Below are positions 24,197 to 32,956 of a DNA stretch of 64,000 bases, piece after piece. The notes beneath the pieces are model-generated. The model did no database searches and had not been told where the DNA came from. It worked only from the letters and a program-made list of their open reading frames with translations. Position 1 is the first letter of the stretch; the number at the start of each line of letters is the position of its first letter. This DNA comes from Bacteroidota bacterium (lineage in GTDB: Bacteria; Bacteroidota; Bacteroidia; NS11-12g; UBA955), in contig JAGXTF010000105.1 of assembly GCA_018333525.1 (NCBI GenBank), positions 1 to 64,000 on the forward strand. The letters run 5' to 3'. The translations under genes were made by a program, and so were the position numbers.

Positions 24197-27094
24197 TTAC
24201 CTGTGTATCCAGGGAATTTCATAATTGGTTTCTGCAGTTCGAATAGTTACAAAATAAACTCCGGCAGGTAGCGATTCCACATCCAATATCCACCTGGAAT
24301 CCTGCTTGTTGGATAATACTTGTATTTTCCTTCCAATTTCATTTCTTAATTCAATGCTTTGTATTAGTAAATGATTAACCGGCTCAATGGTTATCTTTTC
24401 TGAAGCCGGATTGGGGAAAAGTCTGAACTTATTTTGTAATTGTAAATCTCTGATTCCATTTATATAAATGGAATAACAAAGTGAAGTGTCTGTGCAATTG
24501 TTTTCGGTTACTAACACACCATAATTTCCAGTTTTAGTTGGAATGAATTTCTTTTTTGTTTCTCCTGGTATTATTTGATAACTACTATCACAATTGAACC
24601 ATTGGAATTGGGCATTTTGGGCATAGGAATTCAATGAATTGTCTGTGTCCACAAATATGTTGGTGTTTGGAGCTGTAAGTTTAACAGTTAAATTAACCGA
24701 GCTATCGCAATTATCATGACTTTTAAATTGATAAAAATAAAGTCCGCTTTTGGTAATTGGTTTTCCCAAATACATCACCCTGTCACATCCATTAAGTGTC
24801 AAACTCACCACTGAACTATGTCCAATATCGAATTGACAGGTTAACATGGTACCACAGCCAGCCGTGTTTGGTTCAAAATTGGTAAATACAGTATCGCGTT
24901 TATAGGTTACATTTTTATATTGAATCGCATCGCATCCATGTAATTTCAAAGTATCGTAAATGATACCCGGACAAGTATCGTAATAAACCGCCAATCCTTG
25001 TCGAAGACTACCTGAAATTTTTTTAAAACTTCCCCCGCAAAACAAATATTTATTATTGCCGGTTAATTCCTGTACATAATCATCCGGATTGGGGTTCCAT
25101 GGCAATAATGCACCGTTGGTGCTGTTAACCAGCGCCAGGTATTTTCTGGTAACAGATGCTACTTTGCTAAAATATCCTGATAGTGCGATAGATCCGGATA
25201 AATCAGAAAACGCAACTACTTCTCCATTTTCAATTTTGGGATTCCAGGTATTTCGTACATTCAATGTGGTAGTATCAATGCTTGCTGCAAAATCCTGAGT
25301 GCCGCTTCCGGGAATAAAATTTGACAAATGTCCGCCAACATAAATGCTATTATTAATTACATGAATTTCTCGAATACTGACTGCATAAATAGGGAAATTG
25401 GTGTTTACCGGTTTGTTCTGAAAAGGATCCAAAACAGCTAAACCAGGTCTTTTTATTCCGTTAACGTAATCAAAATCTCCTCCTACAATCATTTTGCCAT
25501 TCAAACCCAATAAACAATTTACCCTGAAATCAGCACCAGGATTCCAACTGTAAGTGTAACCATAAGTGGTATCAATACTTGCAATATTATCTCTGGGCTC
25601 ACTGGTAACCGCACTGAAATCACCACCAAGATATATTCTGGAATCTAAATATTCGATGTCATTAATGCCCGAACAACTAGGTTTCCAATTGAACAGATCG
25701 ATAGTCGATTTGTGAATTGCTACCAGACTACCAGTTGATTTATTGTTGATTTTGTAAAATGAACCATTCAAAATTATTCTGTCTTCCAATACTAAAATTT
25801 TGCTCACTATAGAACTAGGTTGCGGATTCCAGAAATCAGGTTTACCGGTGTTTAAATCCATTCTTGCCAAATTAGGACGCATTACACCCCCTGCGGAAAG
25901 AAATTCACCTCCACAAAATATGGAATTACCGGAAATGGATATGCTGTTTACCCTGGCACCAATATGGTGTGGCACATCTGTGATATTGCCTGATGTACTA
26001 TCCAGGGTTGCAATTCTGGCACATTTCACATTATTTACTGTTATAAAATCTCCACCAATGATGAGCTTACCATCGGGTAAAAAATCTATTGTGTGAATGC
26101 CATTGTTTATGATTGGCGCCCAGCTCATTACTTTAGAATTGACCAGATCATAGGCGAAAATATTTTGATGCTTTATCGAATTATAATAAAAATAAAATGA
26201 TCCACATAAAAACAATTGGTTGTTTTTTATTTTCATGGCATTTATTTCAATAGGGTAGGTGCCATTGGTGGGAATATAAATTGCACCGTTAGTAGTATTG
26301 ATCCCATTGCTGTCTATGATGGTAAATTGTCCTGAATTTACTCCGTTAATTTGCCTGAAATTACCAGCTATATAAATTCTTTTATCGTATACACGCAATG
26401 CACTCACTGTCGCATCTGCGGCAGGTTTCCAGGCTGTTACTCCATTCGTTTTTAAATCTATACAAGCCAGCCTGAATCTGGTATTCCCGTTTATGGAAGT
26501 GAAATCGCCCCCAATGTACATTTTATCGTTGGAAATATGGATACAATGCACCATGGCATCCGGAGATAAATTAAAAGAGGTTAATTTGTTGCTGTTTAAA
26601 TTATAAGCCGCCAAATTCTTTCTGAATGCGCCCAGAATTTTATCAAATTCACCTCCAAAATACAAAATGGAATCCTGCAGGTATAAAACTTTTACAATTC
26701 CATTTACACCATTGCGGAGGTCGGATAAAATTTTACCTGATCCATCCAAATGTACCAATCCGTTTCTGGTACTATCTCCATATTTTTTAAAATATCCCGA
26801 AACAAACCAGCCCCCATTCCCATCTGCAATGGAACATACAACAGAAGAATCAGGTGAGTACTGTCCTGGTAATAATGTGGAATCTGAAATTTTGAATACC
26901 GCACCATAAGGTTGATAAGGACCAACTACATCAAAATCACCACCGAGGTAAACTTTGCCTTCGGCAGTATCTAGTGCAATAGCGCTAACAGAGTTATTGG
27001 GAAACCACCAGTTCTTCTGCAACACAGGGGATTGGGATAGAATTTTGGAACAAATGAGAAATAAAGCTCCAACAAAAATTAATCGTAAATTCAT
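24197..27094 (-). CDS. Large secreted beta-propeller-like (delta-60 repeat) protein with T9SS type A domain
   Basis: 965 aa exported protein. The signal peptide MNLRLIFVGALFLICSKILSQ begins at ATG 27094; the track start 36 bases upstream is not needed. The body holds many ~45-aa repeats of the form VYLGGDFDVVG, LYFGGEFDKILG, MYIGGDFTSINGNTR, IVGGDFDYVNGIKRP, each with an adjacent AxxD or W-x-P element: the delta-60/propeller pattern. After residue ~690 come cysteine-spaced segments (CDAIQYKNVTYKRDTVFTN, LNGCDRVMYLG), then a T9SS tail RLFPNPASEKITIEPVN. Role unknown: probably a surface or secreted binding protein. It is not in an operon with the neighbouring metB. Confidence 0.88.
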   Translation of the reverse strand: MNLRLIFVGALFLICSKILSQSPVLQKNWWFPNNSVSAIALDTAEGKVYLGGDFDVVGPYQPYGAVFKISDSTLLPGQYSPDSSVVCSIADGNGGWFVSGYFKKYGDSTRNGLVHLDGSGKILSDLRNGVNGIVKVLYLQDSILYFGGEFDKILGAFRKNLAAYNLNSNKLTSFNLSPDAMVHCIHISNDKMYIGGDFTSINGNTRFRLACIDLKTNGVTAWKPAADATVSALRVYDKRIYIAGNFRQINGVNSGQFTIIDSNGINTTNGAIYIPTNGTYPIEINAMKIKNNQLFLCGSFYFYYNSIKHQNIFAYDLVNSKVMSWAPIINNGIHTIDFLPDGKLIIGGDFITVNNVKCARIATLDSTSGNITDVPHHIGARVNSISISGNSIFCGGEFLSAGGVMRPNLARMDLNTGKPDFWNPQPSSIVSKILVLEDRIILNGSFYKINNKSTGSLVAIHKSTIDLFNWKPSCSGINDIEYLDSRIYLGGDFSAVTSEPRDNIASIDTTYGYTYSWNPGADFRVNCLLGLNGKMIVGGDFDYVNGIKRPGLAVLDPFQNKPVNTNFPIYAVSIREIHVINNSIYVGGHLSNFIPGSGTQDFAASIDTTTLNVRNTWNPKIENGEVVAFSDLSGSIALSGYFSKVASVTRKYLALVNSTNGALLPWNPNPDDYVQELTGNNKYLFCGGSFKKISGSLRQGLAVYYDTCPGIIYDTLKLHGCDAIQYKNVTYKRDTVFTNFEPNTAGCGTMLTCQFDIGHSSVVSLTLNGCDRVMYLGKPITKSGLYFYQFKSHDNCDSSVNLTVKLTAPNTNIFVDTDNSLNSYAQNAQFQWFNCDSSYQIIPGETKKKFIPTKTGNYGVLVTENNCTDTSLCYSIYINGIRDLQLQNKFRLFPNPASEKITIEPVNHLLIQSIELRNEIGRKIQVLSNKQDSRWILDVESLPAGVYFVTIRTAETNYEIPWIHR

Positions 27095-27099
27095 AATAT

Positions 27100-27150
27100 A
27101 AAATATATTTAAATGACCTAAATAACACAATAGGTTGCAATTAACCTAAT
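27100..27150 (-). promoter_or_regulatory. Candidate promoter and dyad for the beta-propeller gene
   Basis: On the minus strand TTG (27130-27128) stands 20 bases before TATATTTT (27107-27100), one base off TAnnTTTG; the ATG follows 6 bases later, so any transcript would be almost leaderless. Just upstream TAGGTT-N6-AACCTA (27131-27148) is a short dyad. Confidence 0.4.
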
Positions 27151-27184
27151 GGTATGAAAGAAATGCAAGAATATGACAATTTGG

Positions 27185-28330
27185 TTAAACCATTTGCAGG
27201 GCTTTTTCCAAATCGTTTTTCAGGTCTTCTATATTTTCAATACCTACGCTCAAACGGATCAAACTATCTACCAATCCGCTTTTTTCCCTTTGTTCTTTAG
27301 GGATACTCGCATGGGTCATACTGGCAGGATGGCCCACCAGACTTTCCACGCCACCGAGGCTCTCTGCAAGCGAAAACAAATGGGTATTTCTCAAAAATGT
27401 AAATGCACTTTCCAGCGTATCATTTTTTAAGGTAAACGATATCATTCCACCAAAATCCTTCATTTGTTTTTTTGCAATTTCATGTCCGGTATGTTCTTCA
27501 AAACCGGGCCAGTAAACCTTTCCTACTTTGGGGTGATTTTTTAAATAATGCGCTATGATTTTCCCGTTTTCACAATGTCTTTGCATACGCAAATGCAGGG
27601 TTTTAATTCCACGCAATACCAAAAAACAATCCTGAGGCCCGGGAGTTGCGCCACAGCTGTTCTGGATAAAGGCCAATCTCTCTCGCAATTCCAAACTGTT
27701 CATACATAGCGCGCCCATCACCACATCGCTATGCCCGTTGATATATTTGGTTACACTATGCATGATTATATCGGCACCCAATAAAATAGGATTTTGTAAA
27801 TAAGGAGAGGAAAATGTATTGTCAACAACCACCATTGCTCCTGCTTTTTTTCCAATTGCAGCTGCTTTTTCAATATCAATAATATTTAGCATTGGATTGG
27901 TTGGTGTTTCTATCCAAATCATTTTGGTGGATGGAGTTATTGCCGCTTCTATTTGCTTCAAATCCGTCATGTCAACAAAATGAAAACGTATACCAAGAGG
28001 TTCAAATATTTTAGTAAAAATGCGATAAGTTCCACCGTATAAATCGTTGGTAGAAACAACTTCATCTCCGGGCTTCAACAATTTAACCACGGCATCAATG
28101 GCGCCCATACCTGTGCTGAAACAAAGCGCGTGGTTACATTGTTCCAGAGCCGCCAAATTCTTCTGTAAAACATCCCTTGTGGGATTTTGGGTTCTGGCAT
28201 ATTCATATCCTTTGTGATCCCCGGGTGAGGCTTGCACATAGGTGCTGGTTTGAAAAATCGGGGTCATGATGGCACCGGTGGATGGATCCGGTTCGATACC
28301 GGCATGCAGTACTTTAGTTTCAAAATGCAT
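27185..28330 (-). CDS. metB: Cystathionine gamma-synthase / gamma-lyase family PLP enzyme
   Basis: Trans-sulfuration enzyme joining cysteine with an activated homoserine, or cleaving cystathionine. 381 aa, starting FETKVLHAGIEPDPSTGAIMTPIFQTSTYVQ, with YEYARTQNPTR, the substrate loop SSGMGA-like CFSTGMGAIDAV, IWIETPTNPMLNIIDI, VVDNTFSSPYLQNP and the PLP lysine in MHSVTKYINGHSDVVMG. Length and motifs are typical. Gamma-synthase and gamma-lyase activities cannot be told apart from sequence by eye, so the symbol is tentative. It stands between two T9SS genes with no other sulfur genes and no SAM riboswitch seen upstream. Confidence 0.9.
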   Translation of the reverse strand: MHFETKVLHAGIEPDPSTGAIMTPIFQTSTYVQASPGDHKGYEYARTQNPTRDVLQKNLAALEQCNHALCFSTGMGAIDAVVKLLKPGDEVVSTNDLYGGTYRIFTKIFEPLGIRFHFVDMTDLKQIEAAITPSTKMIWIETPTNPMLNIIDIEKAAAIGKKAGAMVVVDNTFSSPYLQNPILLGADIIMHSVTKYINGHSDVVMGALCMNSLELRERLAFIQNSCGATPGPQDCFLVLRGIKTLHLRMQRHCENGKIIAHYLKNHPKVGKVYWPGFEEHTGHEIAKKQMKDFGGMISFTLKNDTLESAFTFLRNTHLFSLAESLGGVESLVGHPASMTHASIPKEQREKSGLVDSLIRLSVGIENIEDLKNDLEKALQMV

Positions 28331-28392
28331 GAAGCAAAGGTAATAACGGAATTAACAGTTCACCTGAATTCCTGTGAAAGAACAGGCGTTTT

Positions 28393-29250
28393 TCAGGGTT
28401 TCAGTACCATCACTTTTTTGCACCAAACACCGTCGGAACTTACGCTGCGAAGGAAATAACTGCCCGTGGAAAGATTTGTGGTTTGTATGGCAATTTCTTT
28501 TTCGCTCTTTACTTCCAAACCATTGGCAATTTCTATTTGATTTCCCGAAATATCCATTAACTGCCAAACACATGCCGGATCGAAGTTTTCGCATTGAATT
28601 CTTATTACATCCGTTGCAGGATTTGGTGCGACTTTCCATTTATTTTTCTCAGCTTGGATTGGAATTATATCTGTAACGAGGCCATTTTGAAATGCCAGAT
28701 CATCCACAATAAGTTCTGTTGTAGCATCCGGGTTTGAGAATTTTCCGGCAACAATTACCAGGGTGCAGGAATCCGGAGTTTGGTTACTGAGGTAAGTTAT
28801 GCCGAGTTCAAAAAGTTTGTAACCGCTCGAAGAATCTGTAATGCGAAATGTACAATCCCCCGGAGAAGCAATTACCGAATCGTTGTGGTAAAGCATCACA
28901 TAAATAATTGCTTCATCGCCACCGGCTATATTGCTGCGGATATAACCTGTGAGTTTGCCGGGTTTTCCAGTAATTGGAAACTCCAATATTGCAATACCGG
29001 GCGTTGTAAAACTGCCAAAATCCAAAGGTCTTAACCGCATGGCATAGTTACCGGTGTGAGCCGGTGTAAATTGATCTGCACTTACATTAGGTGTATCGTT
29101 GAGGGTTTCCCAATAATCGGGGTTCAAATTTTGACCTGAATCCAGCGTCCAGGCTTCAAAACCGGCATTTGGAATAACGGGCTGTGAAAATATGGAGAAA
29201 CAAAGTCCGAAAACAACGGCGAATACCGGGGTTTTTATGTTGATTTTCAT
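28393..29250 (-). CDS. Secreted protein with T9SS type A sorting domain
   Basis: 285 aa. Signal peptide MKINIKTPVFAVVFGLCFSIFSQ, starting at ATG 29250 (the track start nine codons earlier adds nothing recognisable). The middle part, PNAGFEAWTLDSGQNLNPDYW onward, is a jelly-roll-like module of the carbohydrate-binding type often found in Bacteroidota secreted proteins. The C terminus (KVAPNPATDVIRIQCENFDP to the stop) is a T9SS sorting domain. Function unknown; the jelly-roll call is a resemblance only. Single-gene unit as far as seen. Confidence 0.82.
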   Translation of the reverse strand: MKINIKTPVFAVVFGLCFSIFSQPVIPNAGFEAWTLDSGQNLNPDYWETLNDTPNVSADQFTPAHTGNYAMRLRPLDFGSFTTPGIAILEFPITGKPGKLTGYIRSNIAGGDEAIIYVMLYHNDSVIASPGDCTFRITDSSSGYKLFELGITYLSNQTPDSCTLVIVAGKFSNPDATTELIVDDLAFQNGLVTDIIPIQAEKNKWKVAPNPATDVIRIQCENFDPACVWQLMDISGNQIEIANGLEVKSEKEIAIQTTNLSTGSYFLRSVSSDGVWCKKVMVLKP

Positions 29251-29307
29251 GGGTTTAGGAATTGAATTCCATAACAAAATAAACGAATAAAAACCGATAA
29301 TAACAAA

Positions 29308-29868
29308 TTAAAGCTGTGTCGTCTCCAATTTACAAATGATGTCGCCCAGCGAAAATGTACCGGCTTTTATCACATGCGTATTGATACCGCGCAAATTGAG
29401 TTCCCGACCTTCTTCAGAATTTACAAATCGCATGGCGTCTGCACCAAAACGATCTGCAAATTTTTTGCAACCGCGATGTGGTGGTGTAGATACCTCTACA
29501 ATAGCCTCCCCAATTTGAAGTCTGGTACCTGGTGGAATATTGGAGTAACTGAGATTCAGATCTGCATAAATCTGATCCCCTGCCAACGCCCTTCTGGTGC
29601 CTTCCTGCGAAATGAGTGCAATTGCCCTGGAATTCATTATGGTGATTTGTTTTAAAGGATGTGGCTCGCCGTTAGGCATGCTGCTACTGGGTTTAAATTT
29701 CCAATTGTCACCTTCCAAACCTTGCAGGGTGATATTTCCATTTTCCAATTCTTCTCTTTCATTCTCTGCCGGTCTGCGAACAATTAATTCTACTGTGCCG
29801 GAATCAGAAGGGGATTGCCGAATTTCAGAAAGTCCATTCAAAAGTTTTTCAAGACTGAGATGCTGCAT
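29308..29868 (-). CDS. MOSC domain protein
   Basis: 186 aa. MOSC domains bind the sulfur of molybdenum cofactor in cofactor sulfurases and mARC-like enzymes; small stand-alone forms are thought to handle sulfur. The diagnostic region is PHRGCKKFADRFGADAMRFV with its conserved Cys, followed by LNLRGINTHVIKAGTFSLGD. The upstream half includes NGEPHPLKQITIMN and AGDQIYADLNLSYSNIPPG, matching the family. It is not next to fdhD/mobA, which are 27 kb away, but together they suggest that the cell makes molybdoenzymes. Biochemical role uncertain. Confidence 0.88.
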   Translation of the reverse strand: MQHLSLEKLLNGLSEIRQSPSDSGTVELIVRRPAENEREELENGNITLQGLEGDNWKFKPSSSMPNGEPHPLKQITIMNSRAIALISQEGTRRALAGDQIYADLNLSYSNIPPGTRLQIGEAIVEVSTPPHRGCKKFADRFGADAMRFVNSEEGRELNLRGINTHVIKAGTFSLGDIICKLETTQL

Positions 29869-29900
29869 TTGAATTCAAAAATACCAAACAATAATTTGGA

Positions 29901-30746
29901 TTAAAAACGCTTTAAATCAGATTTATTAAAAGTCCATTCCGGAGTTACAATTCTTTCTTTACCAGAGATTAAAAACCAGGGAGATTGATTAGGCTCAGCG
30001 AGGTTATTCAGTATGTGAATATCCTGAGCCGGGCTATAGCTTTGTGCCAACATAGCCATGCGCTTTCCGGTTGCAGAGTCTATGGCAATATCCAAAACAA
30101 TAATTGCATGACCCGGACTCCCGCCCTGAACAAAAACATCACCGGGAAAAATGGAATCCATACTGATTTTTTTTAATTCATTGGAAAGCGAAATAGTGCC
30201 GGCATACATATATACCATTTCCAAATATTTCCGAAATTCAGCATAACTTTTATCGGGTTGTGCACCCTTGTACCAATTGCATTGGTTGCCATTTACACGA
30301 ATACGAAATCCATTTGCCCATTTCAAATAATTTGCCTGAAAACCATTGGTAAACTGAAAGTTTATTTTACTAAAAAGACCTTGCTTCCATAAATATTCTG
30401 CGCGCAATCGAAGTATGGCATCTGCACATTGTTGTAAATCCTTTTTACCCACATCCAAATCCAGAACAGCTGCCACTGAAGACTGTCCGGACTTCAATCT
30501 GCCATCAAATAAATGAACCTTTGCAGTATCCGGTTTGAGTGAAATATTACGTAGATAATATCCAAAGCTTTTTTCCGGAAGCGCAATTCTGTTGTAACCT
30601 TCGGGAACCGAAAATCTGCTAAACGCAGTTTTTCCACAACTGTCCTTGTGATTCAATTGCCCGTTCAACCGCAGGTTTGTGCCATTGGAGGTGCATCCAA
30701 CCAACAGAATCAACATTATCAGCCAATTCCATTTCAGGGCTTTCAT
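29901..30746 (-). CDS. DUF4846 lipoprotein
   Basis: 281 aa with signal peptide and lipobox (LIMLILLVGC), so probably a membrane-anchored lipoprotein. The domain matches DUF4846: RFSVPEGYNRIALPEKSFGYYLRNISLKPD followed by VHLFDGRLKSGQSS, and later FVQGGSPGHAIIVLDIAID with a Gly-x-Pro-Gly-His segment. The NlpC/CHAP-like GHAIIV context hints at a peptidase-type fold, but no catalytic triad was established. It is divergent from the OmpA-family gene. Role unknown. Confidence 0.85.
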   Translation of the reverse strand: MKALKWNWLIMLILLVGCTSNGTNLRLNGQLNHKDSCGKTAFSRFSVPEGYNRIALPEKSFGYYLRNISLKPDTAKVHLFDGRLKSGQSSVAAVLDLDVGKKDLQQCADAILRLRAEYLWKQGLFSKINFQFTNGFQANYLKWANGFRIRVNGNQCNWYKGAQPDKSYAEFRKYLEMVYMYAGTISLSNELKKISMDSIFPGDVFVQGGSPGHAIIVLDIAIDSATGKRMAMLAQSYSPAQDIHILNNLAEPNQSPWFLISGKERIVTPEWTFNKSDLKRF

Positions 30747-30830
30747 GTTGCATAATAACGTGAAACCAGAAAAAAAATTGAACCGCTGTATCCCGGTTTG
30801 TAATTTCCGTAATTAAATTCGTTTCAGAAA

Positions 30831-32549
30831 ATGATGGGATTACGTGTTTTAATGGTTCTGCTTACAACTCTTTGTAACTATACATTATTTGGACAATGCA
30901 AGACCATTACTGCCAACGAGACCTGTGGTACCGGTACAGGAAAAACATGTAAGAAAACACAGAAATCCAGCTATGGAGGGAAAATGGAGTTGGAATTGCG
31001 TTCCGGTGAATGGACTTTTTTAAATGAAAATGGGGTTATTTTTAAAAAAGGTTCTTATTTGGAACAAGGCGATTTTAGTAATAAAAGTGGCGATTGGCAA
31101 TGGATAGATGAAAATGGTAAATCATTTTTAAAAGTCAGATATGAAAATGACATACCGGTAAAAATTATTGCCTTAGATAGTGGAATTGCAACATGTGGCG
31201 ATGATTCTGCCTGGGTATTTATGCCGGATAGTGTGCATTGGACGATGCGTTTTTCTTTAAAAGGATTGCATCAGCAATGGAACATGAATCAACCCGGAGA
31301 ATGGCAGGACTACAAAAAGACCGTGGTCACAAAAAAAGCATTTAAACCTTCTGTAGGTATAGTTGGAAAAAATGATACCCGGACTGAAGTTGAAGTCAAA
31401 GAAATCAAACCTGATATTATCTGGACGGATGAAGAAATATTGGAAATTTTTCCAGGGATTAAATCGTATCAGATTGCTCCAATGAGTGATATACACAATC
31501 CGGAAAATCTGATTGGCAATCCTACTTTTTACCATAAAAAAACAATTCAAACCAGTGGACTTCCTTTGAATTCCGGAAGTTTTGAAAACTGGGACCCCGG
31601 ACTTCAAACACCGGATGTGTTTTCTGAGGATGGCAAAGTGGTATTGGGTTTCCGCGTGGCAGGATTAAATTTTGAAACGGTCAGAAACACATTGAGAATG
31701 CCACTTAGTTCAGGTAAATATTATTGTTTCAGCGTTCAAATAAAACTGAAAAAGTCTTGCAATTATGCGGTCAACAGGGTAGGGGTATTGGTGGATAAAG
31801 TACCGTCCTACCGTTGTTCTCTTGGGAATCTTACTGAAACTGAATCAGGAAATTTTTTACTGGCACCTGATTCCGTTCCATTTTGCCTGCGCGATACCTG
31901 GATGACATTGGAGGGAAGATTTCAGGCAAAAGGAGGGGAACAGTATGTTTATTTCGGACAATTTTCAACTTCCGAAACCTTGCGCAGTTGGCCACTGGAT
32001 TCCATTTATGGTACGGTGAATGCGGAAATATATTATTTATTTCGGAATGCAATTTTAATACAAGCGGATAAAGAGGACATGTGTATATGTAACCTGAGTG
32101 ATTGTCCAAAGCAGGAGCACGAGGAAATAACAGAAAAGGAAGATGAAGATAATATAGAAAAAATAGAAAAAGAATTGCCGGAAATAAATCCTGTAAAAGT
32201 AGATTCATTTGTTCTGGAATCTGTGCAATTTGAAACGGCAAAATGGCAATTGTTGCCATCGGCTTATGCTGCGTTGGACAGCCTTGCCGAATACCTGACG
32301 TTTAATGATGACTATACTTTGGAAATTACCGGGCATACAGATAATCAGGGCTCATTTAAAGACAACCAGATATTATCAGAAAAAAGGGCAAAGACCGTGA
32401 TGGATTATTTAAAGAAGAAGGGTGTTTCGGGAAAACGAATGACGTTTAAGGGAAAAGGAGATACCGAACCAGTGGATGATAATGGTTATGAGGAGGGAAG
32501 GGAAAGCAACCGAAGAGTGGAATTTAAAATTTCAAAGCCCAACCATTAA
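30831..32549 (+). CDS. OmpA family protein with N-terminal MORN-like repeats
   Basis: 572 aa. Signal peptide (LRVLMVLLTTLCNYTLFGQ), then short repeats GEWTFLNENGVIFKKGSYLE and GDWQWIDENGKSFLKVRYEN, resembling the MORN-variant units of Bacteroidota. A long middle beta domain precedes a very acidic Glu/Lys/Asp linker (about 430-455). The C terminus is a clear OmpA domain that binds peptidoglycan: FETAKWQLLPSAYAALDSL, LEITGHTDNQGS and ESNRRVEFKIS. The protein probably links the outer envelope to the wall. The TAA overlaps the convergent response-regulator stop. Confidence 0.88.
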   Translation: MMGLRVLMVLLTTLCNYTLFGQCKTITANETCGTGTGKTCKKTQKSSYGGKMELELRSGEWTFLNENGVIFKKGSYLEQGDFSNKSGDWQWIDENGKSFLKVRYENDIPVKIIALDSGIATCGDDSAWVFMPDSVHWTMRFSLKGLHQQWNMNQPGEWQDYKKTVVTKKAFKPSVGIVGKNDTRTEVEVKEIKPDIIWTDEEILEIFPGIKSYQIAPMSDIHNPENLIGNPTFYHKKTIQTSGLPLNSGSFENWDPGLQTPDVFSEDGKVVLGFRVAGLNFETVRNTLRMPLSSGKYYCFSVQIKLKKSCNYAVNRVGVLVDKVPSYRCSLGNLTETESGNFLLAPDSVPFCLRDTWMTLEGRFQAKGGEQYVYFGQFSTSETLRSWPLDSIYGTVNAEIYYLFRNAILIQADKEDMCICNLSDCPKQEHEEITEKEDEDNIEKIEKELPEINPVKVDSFVLESVQFETAKWQLLPSAYAALDSLAEYLTFNDDYTLEITGHTDNQGSFKDNQILSEKRAKTVMDYLKKKGVSGKRMTFKGKGDTEPVDDNGYEEGRESNRRVEFKISKPNH

Positions 32550-32956
32550 TTGGCTGTTCCATCGATGGTGGCTTGTATCATTTCTAAAATTTGATCGCGT
32601 TGTAATGGTTTTACCACATAATTGCTTACCAATTTATAACTGGCAGCTTTATCAATATCAGCCTGATCAATGGAAGAAGTAACGATAAAAATATGTACAT
32701 CCTGATTGGGATATTTTTTAATAAAGGCATCTAAAAATTGCCAACCGTCCATAACCGGCATATTGAGATCCAGTAAAATAATTTCTGGCATTTTTCCCCC
32801 GTGTTTAATTACATCGCTCAAATGCTCAATGGCTATTTTGCCATTTTCAAAAACCAAAAATTGTTTGCAATAACCGGAGCTTTGCATGAGTTTTTTGGTA
32901 CCGAAAACAAAAATGGGATCATCGTCAATAATGCAGGTAAGATTAATGTTTTTCAT
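32546..32956 (-). CDS. Single-domain response regulator
   Basis: 136 aa receiver domain without an output domain. Acidic pocket IIDDDPIF, phosphoacceptor Asp at residue 63 in LLDLNMPVMDGWQFL, Thr/Ser in IVTSSID and the Lys in NYVVKPL are all present, so it should be phosphorylated. It overlaps the 3' end of the histidine kinase by 14 bp, which makes that kinase the likely donor. The start ATG at 32956 (MKNINLTCIIDDDP) is preferred over the track's upstream one. Output must pass through another protein, as in CheY- or Rcp-type systems. Confidence 0.92.
   Translation of the reverse strand: MKNINLTCIIDDDPIFVFGTKKLMQSSGYCKQFLVFENGKIAIEHLSDVIKHGGKMPEIILLDLNMPVMDGWQFLDAFIKKYPNQDVHIFIVTSSIDQADIDKAASYKLVSNYVVKPLQRDQILEMIQATIDGTAN

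Noticed and set aside
27131-27148. IdeR/DtxR box upstream of the beta-propeller gene
   Set aside because: TAGGTT-N6-AACCTA has spacing 6 instead of 5 and no iron-related gene; kept only as a weak dyad.
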